Source: Liolophura sinensis
Taxonomy: Eukaryota; Mollusca; Polyplacophora; Chitonida; Chitonidae
Length of the DNA stretch: 64,000 bases
Reading direction: 5' to 3'
NCBI RefSeq assembly: GCF_032854445.1
Contig: NC_088295.1
Span: 76,414,028 to 76,478,027 of the forward strand
The notes under the pieces were generated by a model. The model made no database searches. It saw nothing but the letters and a program-made list of their open reading frames with translations, and was not told the origin of the DNA. The position numbers were made by a program, and so were the translations under genes. Every line of letters begins with the position of its first letter. The first letter of the stretch is position 1. This document shows positions 11,961-24,130 of this stretch, piece by piece.

Positions 11961-13979
11961 ATATGTCGACTTAAGGATATTAAGTCAGAATTTATCAATG
12001 TTTATCATCAATGTCAAGCCGTTTGTCTATTCCATTTAATCAAGATTTAACATGCGAAAATGAGAAATTCTGTCGAGTTTTGGGGTAAATGTACTTGCAT
12101 GTGCTTGTATGTGTGCAAGGTCTTTAGAGAGACCTTATTATTGATTGTCTTTCTATTACTACCCCTTTATTGTTATTATTTCAACGCTTTGTTGAAATGA
12201 TACCAACAGTTTTTAGCAATACATCTCATTGCTTGATTTAATCAAAAGCTTACACTGCGATTTGAGAGTTGTATACAGTTAGAGTTAGTAGATATCCATC
12301 ATCGGGTTTTAATTGTTTAATGATCGGACACCAAACCAATATTTCAGTAAGCAATTTGTGGCACTATAGCACCAATCTATTGTCCTAACGTCAAAAAGTA
12401 AAGTGCAGTGTATGGTTGTGAAACATCTGTAAACACCACAAATAAACTATATGATCATCTATGATTCCATGGATCTGTAATTTCATCAAAAAATCTGTGT
12501 AGCCTTATACATGTAGTGTAGATACCCGCAGGTAGAGAATTGAGATCATTTGTATGTGAAAACAACTTTCTTTGTACTTGACAGAGAGCGCAATAAAATG
12601 TGCACAAACACAAACCATAGAGCTTCACAGAATAGCACATATTTGCTAAATCTGTTCTATAACCAAACACACCATATACCAGCGTCTTGCGTGGATATAC
12701 AGCCCGATATTTTGTCGAGATGATCAATATTTTCACGAGGTATGAAGACGAGCATTGCACGTGTCTTCTTGGCTTCGTAGACATACAGAAAACGGCTTAC
12801 AGGAGAATGCCACAATTCGGTGACGGTAGTTTATCCAAGGCGGATCAACCATAGGCCTATATTTTTTTGAATTGTGATAATACTGTATTCCTATTAGGAT
12901 ATACATATAGTTTGACCAGCATTTTTAGTTTATTGTATGTTATGTTTAATGGTTTTTCTTCTAATTGTAATTTTATATCCTTGTCGACAGACACCAACTT
13001 TTTCAACCACTGAAATATGATATAGTACGTGGTAAACAACGATATTGTTTTTCCTCTTTCAGTAACAATTGGCAGTAATCTGAATAACCATTGAATTGTT
13101 GCATACAGTTCTCCCACAAGCCTCTACTATTTAAGTAGCTACATGAACTGTTAGAATAAAACCTTTACTGTGGTAAACTGATAAGAGTTCGGGTTTCACC
13201 TTTTACGTGTAGCCTGTAGGCAACCACATCAGTGCGATCGATGTTCTGTTTTTCTCTGTTGTAATCTTTTATAGTTTACAACGAACTAAGAATTAGCGCC
13301 TTTGCACGTTTCCAGATTTATTCACATAAACTGTACACAAACTGTGCGTTTCATAACATACTTGAGAACTCTTTTATATAAATTAAGTTCCATAACCTTT
13401 TTCCCTAAAAAATTTAAAGCAGTAAATTTGCTAATAATTCAGATTTTAAGCGGAAGGCAACACAGGTAAAGGATGAATACTGAAAAAGCCCTTTGGCTAG
13501 GAATGAATGGCTGCTTCTTTAAGGTGAGTTATGACTACTACTTTCACAAATGCCTGACAATTAAGTTATTTACTATACCAAGGTAACCCATGGCAGAAAG
13601 CGCTTGCACCATATAGTAGTCTGCTTCACCAACCCGCTGTGTACAAAACAAGGCTGCAGGAAGCTAATTACGTGATGAGGTCTGTTACCTGACTTAGTGT
13701 AAGACAGAGGCGATTGACGACATTATTAGCTTATTTTATTGCTGCATTGTACTCTGATTGCAGATTGTAACGGTAATTTATGGTGCCGCCAACAGGGACC
13801 GTACGGTCGTTATGTCAGCGTGGAAAGTCAACAGGGGCAAAAATACAGACTTTGACTTTATACATCACTTCCGACTGGAAATTTAATAGACGCTCTCCTG
13901 GAAATCTTCCGAGATGAACTCTGTGGTTCGTGTGAAAATGTCTTCACCTGGCCAGAGGAATTTGATCAAGATTGGGGGC

Positions 13980-14015
13980 GATCAGCGTATCACGTGTGAT
14001 CAGCGTATCACTTGT
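13980..14015 (+). repeat. 18-bp direct tandem duplication
   Basis: gatcagcgtatcacgtgt is followed immediately by gatcagcgtatcacttgt, a single mismatch. Each half has dyad character around gtatcac and gtgat. Confidence 0.85.
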
Positions 14016-16548
14016 GATACAGCTCTATTGGTAGGGTTTACAAAAGGATGAAGGCCTTGGAATAGCGTTACTGATCACCCACTATTTACGTTGTGAAGGG
14101 TTTTCGTACGTCTATATTAGAAAGAGAAGCTTGAGATAATATAAAGCAAGATTTTTAGGGATCAAAAGATGTTTCCCTTACTTGGACTACTGAAGCACAC
14201 TCATTCTTCTCGGGCATTTTGCGTACCCATAAACACACATTTCCATGGTTGTTTCTTCGGTGTATGAAGTAACATCTCTGTACTTGTGACAATATGTGAG
14301 GTTTGGAGAGATGTAATCATTGAGAACAAGTTGTAGTGAGGATGGAAATCCTTTTCTTATGTTTAAAAACGTGATTCACACTACGCGATGTTTTCCATTA
14401 TTACAGAAAACTGAAAAAGTCTCAGAAATTGTATACAAAAAATCATTACTTTAACTAGGATTAAAATTAGATTTTGTTTATTTACAACAGTATTCTAATA
14501 TAACAAAACAATTCAAATAAGGTGAACGTCACAGTTGTTAATTGTATTTAAAATGAATCAATATTCTTAGGCAGGCAAGGAATCAATTAGCATTGAGACA
14601 AGTACTCCTCTTTGCATGCATGTAAATGAATTTGAACAAGGACAATGGGTAGAGGCAATGCAGAGAAAATGTCGTCACTTTGGTGGCTTTGATCTGCAGT
14701 CGTTACAATCCTATTCCGCTTAAATCAATTTGAAATATCTAGATAACCTGATACGTAGTCAGTAAATTACTATGGTCTAGTCCCTCATTGACCCCAACTA
14801 ACAGCCTTGTGGCATTTGGAGCCCTTAGTTGTTGCGCCCAGTTGGCTGATTCTCTATTAACTCAGATCTAAGATACAGGTTGAGTGATTAAGTTAATTAA
14901 AGCTACCCAGACATTACTGGTGACCCTTTGAAATGTCTGACATCAAACTGCTTGAGGTAGTGCTAAGCGTACACCCAGCGATATATATTGGAAATGGATT
15001 GTTCGATACACGCTTGCAGAGCTTCCGGCATCTGAGAGTCAATTTAACACATCGTGCAGTGGATAGCATTGATGTGCAAAACTGTGACCCTAGGAGTTAA
15101 TTTTTAACCTGGAACGAGTGGGACAATTGAAGACCTACACGTCAAATGCTCAGTACTTAAATGATATTCATTGGAGATTTTCACTTTCCAGATAATAACT
15201 CGCAAAATCTATACACCATCCAGAATTTTGGCGAATGCCCAAGTTCCTGTATGACCATCTTTTGTTAAGCCTGGTAGGTCTGTAGGTCAAAGGTCATCTC
15301 GCATTGCAGGGCCGATTTGTTATCGTCGGGTTGCAAGAGAACGAAGATGGGTGTATACGGTCGCCGAAGAGAAATCAATGTGCCAGAACGAAGACTTGTC
15401 GTACAAACCTAAAATCAATATAGAGACAGCAAATAATGATATTTAGCTGGGATTTCTTGGCAAAGTCTGGGAGACTCAGTTGCTTTGGCCACGATTTATC
15501 ATCAGTGGTGCCAACACGTTTAGAGCCCACGCTCCACTCGAGACAGTTTGCAGTCTTGAATAATGAATTTCATTGCACGAACTCCGGCGGTTGAATAAAA
15601 GCCCTTCATATTTCAAAGTATTTTGTGCAGTGAGCTCTTAATTCCTGAACCTTAACTTAAATCCATTAAAGGTAAAGATTTCAAGATTTCTTGACTTCAG
15701 CTCCTCTAAATTGTCATGAAGTTAACACAAACATAGTCTTAGCTTCACACCAGTGTACTGTGTTAAAGTTGTATCTTACCTTGAGAATTATTCTTTTGAG
15801 TTGTCGAAGGCTTTCGTGACAAAATTAACGACTGGTTTGAAATTCACTTCAACTTCCAAGAAGAATACCACAGATAAAACTAAATGTGGCTTAAGACAGC
15901 TTCATCCATGATCCTGGAACCAGGTCAAAATAATTCTGGACCTTTTGATTTATTATTGTGTTTATGCATTTGTCTTTATACATGTCACTTGACTTGTTTG
16001 CATGTAAAAGACAAGAAGAAAACCACAGAGAAAATGTAGAAGAACAATATACGATTTGCAAAGACAAAAGCATTAGCTTGAGAAACACTTGGTTTGTGGA
16101 AACAAGTCGGTTGATGAGGAGGGTAAGGCAGTGACTGGAAATGATCAGATTCTAAAACTACTGTAATATTCTGTTTTGAAGAGAAGAACATGCCACTGTT
16201 AAATACATTTACACACTGTAACAGTTTTCGTGGATGGAACTTGACCCTGTGTCAACCAGTCAAGTGTTTTGCCATCCACAATAATATCCCACCACTGTAA
16301 TACGACAACTTAAATATAACTATTTGTATCCGGGATGCCCAAAACAACCACTGATCAATCCTCTTGTCAGTTACATTTTAATGGACAAATGTCAACACGG
16401 TGCTTTATTATTAAAAATCATACAATCAAAACGTCAGTCAACTAGTAGTAAATTCAATAGTTCCTTTATTTTATACAATAACATGACTGGAAACAGAAAT
16501 GATTGAAATAATTTGCTGTGCACACTTACCTTGCCACACACCATTATC

Positions 16549-16549
<1 letters not shown>

Positions 16550-16597
<48 letters not shown>
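16550..16597. repeat. (TA)n microsatellite, interrupted
   Basis: Two runs of TA separated by a single TACA interruption. No associated element was recognised. Confidence 0.9.
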
Positions 16598-16599
<2 letters not shown>

Positions 16600-17216
16600 C
16601 GGGTTATGCATTTAGAGACAGTTGCCTGCTCTCTTTCTTATAGGATTGTCCAAAACATGGATCAATACTGCTGATATCTGTATCTAAAGATAGTTCATGG
16701 AGGCTACAGAATGAAGGAATAATGTATTGCAAACAGACTTACCGAGTGATAAGGTGACGAGAAACAAAACAACACGTGGTTAGTCAGCTAAAAGAGTGTA
16801 AATATGTCTACTGATGTTTTTTTCATTATTGCCATTAGATACTACTTCAGAAACATCTACCATAAAACAAGCAATCACATGTTGAGGACAGAGTTTGTAG
16901 TCATCAAACACATACACGGCTCTTGCACATACATCAATAGAAATCCAAAACGACCAAGAAATTAAAAATGAGTATACGTGATTGATATGCTTATAGGTAT
17001 TTCAAAAAGAAGTAAAATCTATCCGAGGAAAAAGCCAATGTACACTCGCAGGTCCGCTCTTAGCATTTTTCTTACACAGGTCACGCCATATTGGTAGTTT
17101 GATGGATCCGTGGCAGACAATGCATTGCCGTGATAATACCTACTACAGTTAGTGTCCATCGGGCAAACAGAATACCAACAAATGGAAATGGCACTGGACG
17201 TATATCCTTGGACTCT

Positions 17217-17371
17217 TCATTTCTTGTAATAAACGTCATTTGCACCCTTAGACTTTTTGATGCACATAAACGGTCCGTCTTTCTCTCCACACACTTTGAG
17301 CGTTCCTCTGAAGTGGTGGATCACCCTGCAGCAAAGGTCATCGCACTCTGAGCTATCGTCACAGTGAGAAC
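17217..17371 (-). CDS. Terminal exon of a predicted secreted cysteine-rich protein
   Basis: Minus-strand reading from an acceptor (tgttgtag, AG at 17372-17373) gives two bases plus 51 codons ending in TGA at 17217-17219. It encodes SHCDDSSECDDLCCRV, then a basic stretch and the motifs KVCGEK and PFMCIKK, closing with YYKK. The six cysteines follow C-x5-C-x3-CC-x12-C-x8-C, a spacing shared by inhibitor-cystine-knot and colipase/prokineticin-like folds. The two starting bases complete an Arg codon with the exon at 22022-22118, so the splice phases agree. Function unknown; a small secreted ligand, inhibitor or matrix peptide is possible. I saw no nearby AATAAA. Confidence 0.45.
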
Positions 17372-17406
17372 CTACAACAGCCGGGCGGGAACTTGTTAAT
17401 TAACAC

Positions 17407-17452
17407 GCTAACAACAACAACAACAGCAACAACACAACAACAACAACAAAAA
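17407..17452. repeat. (AAC)n microsatellite
   Basis: An aacaacaac run with two interruptions, just upstream (in minus-strand sense) of the terminal exon acceptor at 17372 and inside its predicted intron. Confidence 0.85.
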
Positions 17453-18424
17453 AACGACTTTCAACCAAATGGTACAATCAGATGAACTAGTGTTATTAAA
17501 GGCAGTAAGGTACCGTACTTCATGTTGGAGCAGCAGTAAGCTATTTGAATACTAGAAAGCCATGTGGTTCTGTCTGTTGTATGAGTGCAAGCGTTGTCAC
17601 AAACATCAGTCACTTTGTCTTTCCAAACTTGGACTTGCTATTGATAAGAGAGTCTGTGTTCCTTGGCTGTATTTATTGTCACCGGCGGTGGTACCGCTAT
17701 CTCAGATATGTTACAGTCTGTTAAGGATGATCAGTTTATTGGCAGTAACAGTATTTCAATACACGTACCACTGAGATCGACGACATTTGTCTGTATCTCT
17801 ATAGTCTTACCATAAAACTATTCAAACAGTCGAAGTTTAGGAAAATAATTAGGTATTTATATGTATTTACAACAACGCTAATTTTTGTCTGTGGTAATCC
17901 AGTTCTGTTGGTAAAGGCCTTTGTAAAACCCGTCGATGAATGGTAGATGGATTCTGTGACTTTAGATCCGCATTACAATGCATCATGCCACAGTCAGTGA
18001 GTGCATTAAACTGTGAACAATATGTACCATTTGTAGGGGGATAGGCATACAGACTGAATACGGGGAAGCCTAACTAGAAAGTATTTCGTGCAGGACTCTA
18101 CAAAGTTAATTAGGTCTAAAGCCGCCCTTAAGATGCATGGAGCAAATGTGGCTTGCGTTCCAATCATATTAAGCCATACATTGAGAAGTGCAGTGTCAAC
18201 TGGCAACTTAAATGCAGTTGGTTCATTACTAACTTATCACTTCTATGGACATCGTTTAAGCAGTAATTCTTACGTAATACACACCATACCCTACCCTTTA
18301 CTATACACTTTACTATAGATGTTAGATCCAAACGTGAATATGTACTGAACTCAACCCATCGAACATGGTTTAACTAATGTGTATTCTGCAGCAGTAAGCA
18401 CTTCATGAATCCCTGGTCGCTATC

Positions 18425-18655
18425 AGAACAGTGTTCATACTCGTCTTATTACCAAGTGGTCGGTGTGAGTTCAAGTTCACCTCTTGCTGGCTTCCTCTCC
18501 CGCCATACTTGAGAAGGTCATGCCACAACCTACGGATGGCGGTGGATTTCCCTAGGCTCTGCCCGGTTTCCTCCTACCATAATTCTGTCCACCGTCGGAT
18601 AAGTGAAATATTCTTGAGTACGGCGTAAAACACCAATCAAATAAATAAATAAATA
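18425..18655 (+). repeat. SINE-like element, family S1
   Basis: The body reads through ctggcttcctctcccgcc, cctacggatggcggtgg and ctgcccggtttcctcc, then the tail gataagtgaaatattcttg and (aataa)n. From memory this is a common molluscan tRNA-derived SINE family. The upstream part gtgagttcaagttcacc may be a decayed B box. It lies in the predicted 4.6-kb intron of the cysteine-rich gene. Confidence 0.7.
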
Positions 18656-21600
18656 TCGTTGTCATATATGTACATTAATGAAAAATACATAGTGCAGCAT
18701 CGGCTAAATGAACTGATCCGAACAAGAAGGTACATGTACATTAAGATTCATACGTCTGAGTTGCTGGCATCTGTGTTCTGAAATTATAAGGCGCGGGCGA
18801 CTTACTGGTTAGCATTTGAACAGCTTAAGATAAATACAAGGGTGTGAGCTGAAATGATTAGTGTTAAGTGAACCCACTGTAGCCGAGAAGTGGTTCTGGA
18901 TCTTACTAATGCTTTGTATACCGGAACGCAGATCTTACGTGTCGTTAAAGGACAGAACATTCTTGGTGTAAGACGGCAAGAATTAAGCAAAGACCACTTA
19001 TTTGAATTACAGTTACTCGGCAACCTGATTAAAATACTCCTAAGAACCGTACAATTATTCTATCCCTCGAAGTACCATTCATCTCCAGTTTTCTTTCTTG
19101 ACAGGAACGTGCTGGCAAATTCCAAAAATGTTCTTCAATATTTCAAGAGGCTATAAAAGAGGTACAAGGAATGTGGTCGATGAGATAAAAGGCACACTGT
19201 CTTCTTAACTGATTAGCCGTGTGCCAGCTTTCTGTTTTCTTACCAAGATGGATGCGATCAATAGCGGTAATTGTCTTACGATATAGGAACGGAGGAATTT
19301 GTGCGTGGAAAGTGGATAATAGACTAGAGCAATTCGACAATCCATCTTAACTTAAACATACAACCTTAATAGGCTTCATCAATTAATGTCAAGGATGACA
19401 AGTGTATCCAGTGTTTAAGAACTTCTTGTGATAGGCCTGTGATTAAGTCGGATATTCCGTAGGATCTAAAGTCCACTGTTCTCTTGTTAATAGGGGTTTT
19501 GAAAAAGGCGTGTAGCTTGACTATAGATTGGTGTTCTCTCACGGGCCACGCTTTCCGTCGTTATGTTGCAACAAAGTCTATCAAACATGTTCTCTGATTG
19601 AATTAATTCTCAATAAGAGAATGCATTTTGCAGGCTAAAACAAGTGCTTAATCACGTCTTCTATGTTTACACCCTGAAAGACAGGTCTGGTTTTAGAACA
19701 ATCCTCATACTAGTGCACATTCGGCTTAAGTTTGCCTCATTGCTAGCTTGTCTTAGTAAGGTGCTTCGGTTTACAGTCTTGTTACGGTATCGGAAGACGT
19801 GGATATCAAACAGGCTATAAGGTTGTTTATCAGGGACCATTACACGGTAAAAGAACCCATGCAGTTAGACACGTCTTTCTTTAGATTTATTTTGTCGGAG
19901 TTTTATTGTAGAGTCCCAAGATGAGAATGTTTCCAGTCGCCACGTGGTAATTGTGTCGGTTGATAGTGCACCTGATTATCCAAAACCCCGGCAACCCCAA
20001 GAGGCGGCTTTGTTCTTATGGGATCATCCTCTATTACCCGCTATCCGGCACGAGCTCGCCTTAATCAGGCGGGTTATTCTCGCCTTTCACAGGGGTAATC
20101 AGCAACTCTGGTGCGACGGATAAAGGAGACAGAGTCCCGAGGGAAATGGCACATTATTGACGCTTAAGTGGAGTAGAAAACGGATCTAAATACTTTAACT
20201 GTGCCGAATCTATACCGTAAAATAATGCACAGCAGAAATTGTGAACCTTTTTACAAAGGTTTAAGGTCTTTCGCGCTATATTCTGAGTAAGCTAGTGCAA
20301 TCTCGGGCTGGGAATGCTACACATGTGAGACCAAATGAGCTTGGACTGGATAATACATTAAAGGATGTACGCTGAACAAGCACGCTACAGGCGATCTCTT
20401 ATAATAATCTCTACTTCCGCTAACGAATAGCCAAAAGGAAAGCTAAGACGATACAGACCCCGGGTCCTTGGAGTCGTGGATCCTGGTGAATCCAGATTGG
20501 TCTCAAAGGCTTAAGATTAATCATTCGGAAGTGACAATTTCTCTCGCTCATAGAGGTGAGGATCATTAGTATAGTTATTATTCTCACAGAGACATCTTTA
20601 AAGCAATTACCGTGAACCCTGAAAAATTTTGCGTTTGGCAGCGACATTAGATCAAACCTTTGCTTCGCTGGCAAGGCCTCTTATTGCCTGGATTTACCCT
20701 GTGCCGTTCAGTTTCACCATCGAACTTCTGGAATTAAAGGACTAAATGCTTTTTAACAACGCAATAGATTCACTGAACCATACATAGAACTTAATCATGC
20801 TACTGAATAACTCCGGGCACACCTTGTCATATAAACCGGACCACAGTAGATGACAACGATGTTGAAGACAAATTAAGCAAATAAAACAAAAACAATGTAA
20901 AATACAACGTGTGTGCTGAAATACCATTCGGTGTTTCAAAAAAAAATATTTTTTAATTTTAGAAATGGAGATTTCTATCCGACACGCTATTGTTTCCGAC
21001 CAAGAGACATTTTTGAGGATTTGTTAGGAAAAAACAGAACAGCCAAAGGGAATTAACATTAAAATGCTAAACCCTTTCCCGGATTTACTTTGGGGTCAAA
21101 ATAAGCTGTAATAGTTGTTCTGCGAAGGCGAATATTTTTAAAATGATTGGTTAAAAATAAAAGGAAATCTTAATATGTGCAAAATTGTGGGCGCTAAGAG
21201 CTTTTGCCCGTCAACACTAAAGTGCTGTTATTTTATAATCATCGCCGCCTTTTATTCTGAAAGAAAATGGTTTGCAATAATTATTGATGTTGAACTATCT
21301 GACTTGGTGTGAATTCACAACGAACAGCACTCTTCCCTTAAGATTTCAACTGAGCAACTACTCACACATGTGGCCGTTCCCATAAAATGGTAATATACCA
21401 CAAGTTCATTCCATGATTTTTAAAAATCTGCCGAGAGTTCTCAACAGAGGAACCTCCTGACTAGTACTTTGAGCTTCACTGTGTTAATCAACTGTGAAAT
21501 AAACAAACTTCATCGTCGAGGGAACTGCTGTTTCATTAACTGCGTTTGTTCTTCTACAGCCGACAATCCCACGTTCTGTTTGCTATTGATCGGTATTTGC

Positions 21601-22021
21601 CTTTGGAACTAACCGGTAGTCTCCATGCAGGGGAAATCTTTCGACTAAACTGCATTAGGTTGAAGGGATTGCGTGTACAAGACAGGTGAATGCTACCATA
21701 GATAATATCTTACCAGCTGGTAACCCCGATGGTTTCCGAGCCAAAAGAGAGTTGAATCCCAATTCTGTTTCTAGATTTCTACACGTTCCCATCGCTTTTA
21801 CCCCTGTTTCAAGTAAAAGGAGAGCAAAATTAGTACCAATATCTGTATACAGGTTGTTGTCATTTTAATAAACAGTCACCCCAAGACTAGCTCCATATTT
21901 CCTTTTAACTTTTTTATGCCAGGTCTTTTCGTTCATAATATTTACCTTGGTTGAATTAAATTTTGACAGAACCAGAGGGAAAATGAAGAATATCTTTACC
22001 TATCCTTGTGTCGAAACTTAC

Positions 22022-22118
22022 GTTTGAAGGGTGCTTTTCCATATTCTTCTACTACGCAGGCGTCCGGGTAACAGCATTGGCTCGATTGTATACATTCCTG
22101 GCCAGCTTGAAAACACTG
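22022..22118 (-). CDS. Internal exon of the predicted secreted cysteine-rich protein
   Basis: It is bounded by a good acceptor (cgtctttttcag, AG at 22119-22120) and a consensus donor GTAAGT directly after 22022. The 97 bp encode 32 residues beginning QCFQAGQECIQSSQCCYPDA and then CVVEEYGKAPFK, leaving one base that pairs in phase with the exon at 17217-17371. Cysteines are C-x6-C-x5-CC-x4-C, and the next Cys is the SHC of the following exon, giving a classic knottin-like C-C-CC-C-C order. Two tandem six-Cys modules sharing an exon border are therefore likely. The start may be shifted by one codon because the acceptor is a cagcag (NAGNAG) site. Family not identified. Confidence 0.5.
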
Positions 22119-22234
22119 CTGAAAAAGACGGGCAGACAATTAAAGAAACTTGCATCACTTTTAAAAACATACTGACATAAACGTCTGTCATACGTGCGAG
22201 GGTCGTTGGATTCTCCGTGTCCTATGACCATAAC

Positions 22235-22300
22235 GGTGGCTGCCGTGGCATAAGTGAAATATTCTTGGGTACGGCGTAAACTCAAATTAAATAAAGTAGA
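22235..22300 (+). repeat. SINE family S1 tail fragment
   Basis: Only the 3' end is present: gcataagtgaaatattctt, ggtacggcgtaaac and an A/T-rich tail. It ends about 115 bp from the exon at 22022-22118, inside the neighbouring intron. Confidence 0.6.
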
Positions 22301-22677
22301 TATATAAAATGACTTTAAATAAATAAAGAAAGAAAGAACTGGACACAGTTCCTATCGAATATCGTTCGATTAGTAGGAACTGACAACAAAAATATGAAAG
22401 CATCGGAGGCAGAAATTAGAATACCAATCATACATAGCACTACGTTCACAGCAAAAAAGCCTAACTCGAACTCTTTATGATCTTATTCAGTAAATAATGA
22501 ATCCGAGAATAATATTTTGTCGACTTTCTGGTTACAACAATGAACAAGGCTACAATAAATTAGCGCACAAAAAGTCATTAGTTTGACAAAATAAGAAGCA
22601 CTATGGCAATTGCTTTAAAAACGTTTTGGTAATTTCAGTATTATTTTCATCTTGTAATATCTACCTAGAGCTCTTAC

Positions 22678-22770
22678 TGATAGTTTATCGTATATGTCTG
22701 TATCATCACAGGTCTTATTCAACAAGGGTGTATTAGCCATTGTACCATAGAGACAATCAATACCACAGAA
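22678..22770 (-). CDS. Possible further exon of the cysteine-rich gene
   Basis: The 93-bp stretch encodes FCGIDCLYGTMANTPLLNK and then TCDDTDIYDKLS, followed by donor GTAAGA. It ends in phase 0, compatible with the phase-0 start at 22118, and its three cysteines bring the total to an even fourteen. The only in-frame acceptor (tcggag before 22770) lacks a good pyrimidine tract, so the exon is tentative. Confidence 0.25.
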
Positions 22771-23592
22771 CTCCGATAAGTGGTATCATCTGAAGCTCAC
22801 AATTAATTTATTGCCTCACACGCTATATTGTACAACCGCAGAGTGCAAACAATGACAGATATAAACAGAAAGGAGCAAATGGGCTTTTGACGTACAATGG
22901 ATCTCCTAGTATAATAGATTGTACCTAAACTATTATGATGTATCAAGTGAATAACACAAAAGTATAACAGATGGTAAAAGTCTCTTAATGGAAGGAGGCG
23001 AAAACTAAAACCCATGGCATGATAATTTACTTCAACGGCTAACAAAGATGCCTAATTACAAAGAGTTTTGACTTTCCCCAAGTTTGTTTTATAACACAAA
23101 TATTATAGATAATAATCAATGTACTCTCTAGTGCTTAGTGTCAGTGATTTTTCATTTTGCCTGGTAACCGATGGAGATAACAAAAATTTCATTTTTCAGT
23201 TGCCTAACCAAATATAAAACTCACACCAGATGAAAAGAGTCCTCTTTGAAGAGGAAATAACCAGCATTTGCTTTAAGGTTTTTTCCCCTGCTAGCCATTT
23301 ATCTTACTTAGCCAACACTACGCTCGCCGATGTCAGTCTCTTGATCCGGCACTTCCGCTCTTTATGACGAATTGCAAAGAGTACTTGAAAAGAAAAACAT
23401 TGTCTGTTTCTCAAATCGACACATATCTTGTTAATGTCCTTCGCTCTTTCAGGAGGAAAATCTTAGAAAGGATATAACAACAGAGAGTGCGCAGAGTATA
23501 CAGAGAAAAAATGAGATAACATAGTCAACTTTGCTTGTCAGTGTGTAAGCAGAAGAAAAATGAGCTTTTGACCTTTTCCAAAAGGTTTGTAC

Positions 23593-23650
23593 CTGCACAT
23601 TCACAACACATAAACAACAATAAGGCGATCCAGAGATAAAAGACAAGCAT
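23593..23650 (-). CDS. Possible signal-peptide exon
   Basis: An ATG at 23648-23650 begins MLVFYLWIALLLFMCCECA, a strongly hydrophobic leader, and is followed by CAG|GTACAA, an acceptable donor, in phase 1. The position suits a first exon for the cysteine-rich gene downstream, but the phase does not fit the possible exon at 22678-22770. Either an exon is missing, the donor is wrong, or the exon is unrelated. Confidence 0.25.
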
Positions 23651-23929
23651 AAAGGCCAACCTTTTCTCCCCAGCTAATTAATAAATGATAACTAGATAAA
23701 TGGTTTGTGTATTTTACACAGTGTCCAAATTTGAGAACAGCCAGTAGAGCAAATTATCATGTAATTTTGCGGGATTTGGTGTCGGTGTGGGATGCAAGTG
23801 GTGTGGGGGCGGGAGTGGGGGTGTTATTCTCATATTTGGGCTGCGTAAAACATGACTACATTTACACATTTGGCCACGAGGTAATTTTGCGAAGCTGTAA
23901 CTTTCACACTTCTATAGGATACAATTCAA

Positions 23930-24130
23930 GACGTACAGCATAGAGAGTAAAACCTGAGAAGCGACGACAGTGTGATAGCTGGCAAATGGTTACACGTTAC
24001 CGGTGAAATACGGCCTCTTGCCAGTTTACCTCAGTCAGGGTTTTTGTTCTGTTCATGTAAATGCATAAATAGTAGAAAACTCCATAGCACCATCGCTTAA
24101 ACAGAATTAGATAAAAATATGTAATGATGT
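23930..24130 (+). repeat. Dispersed repeat family R1, fragment D
   Basis: Matches 11590-11720 (shared gacagtgtgatag, then ctggcaaatg versus gttgccaaatg, cctcagt and ctgttcatgtaaatgc) and 2690-2760 of copy B. Only this roughly 150-200-bp internal segment is recognisable. Confidence 0.55.

Larger units (their letters stand above)
11961..17216. other. No gene recognised
   Basis: AT-rich sequence with short unsupported open frames only. It contains two adjacent perfect small hairpins (12117-12136 and 12178-12198), an 18-bp tandem duplication (13980-14015) and a (TA)n run near 16550-16596. The GATCA-like motifs near 13970-14020 resemble the end of repeat family R1 but are too short to assign. Confidence 0.45.

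Noticed and set aside
20742-20939. Hydrophobic, Cys-rich minus-strand frame of 65 codons
   Set aside because: No acceptor or donor in phase and no start context; composition could arise from AT-rich sequence.
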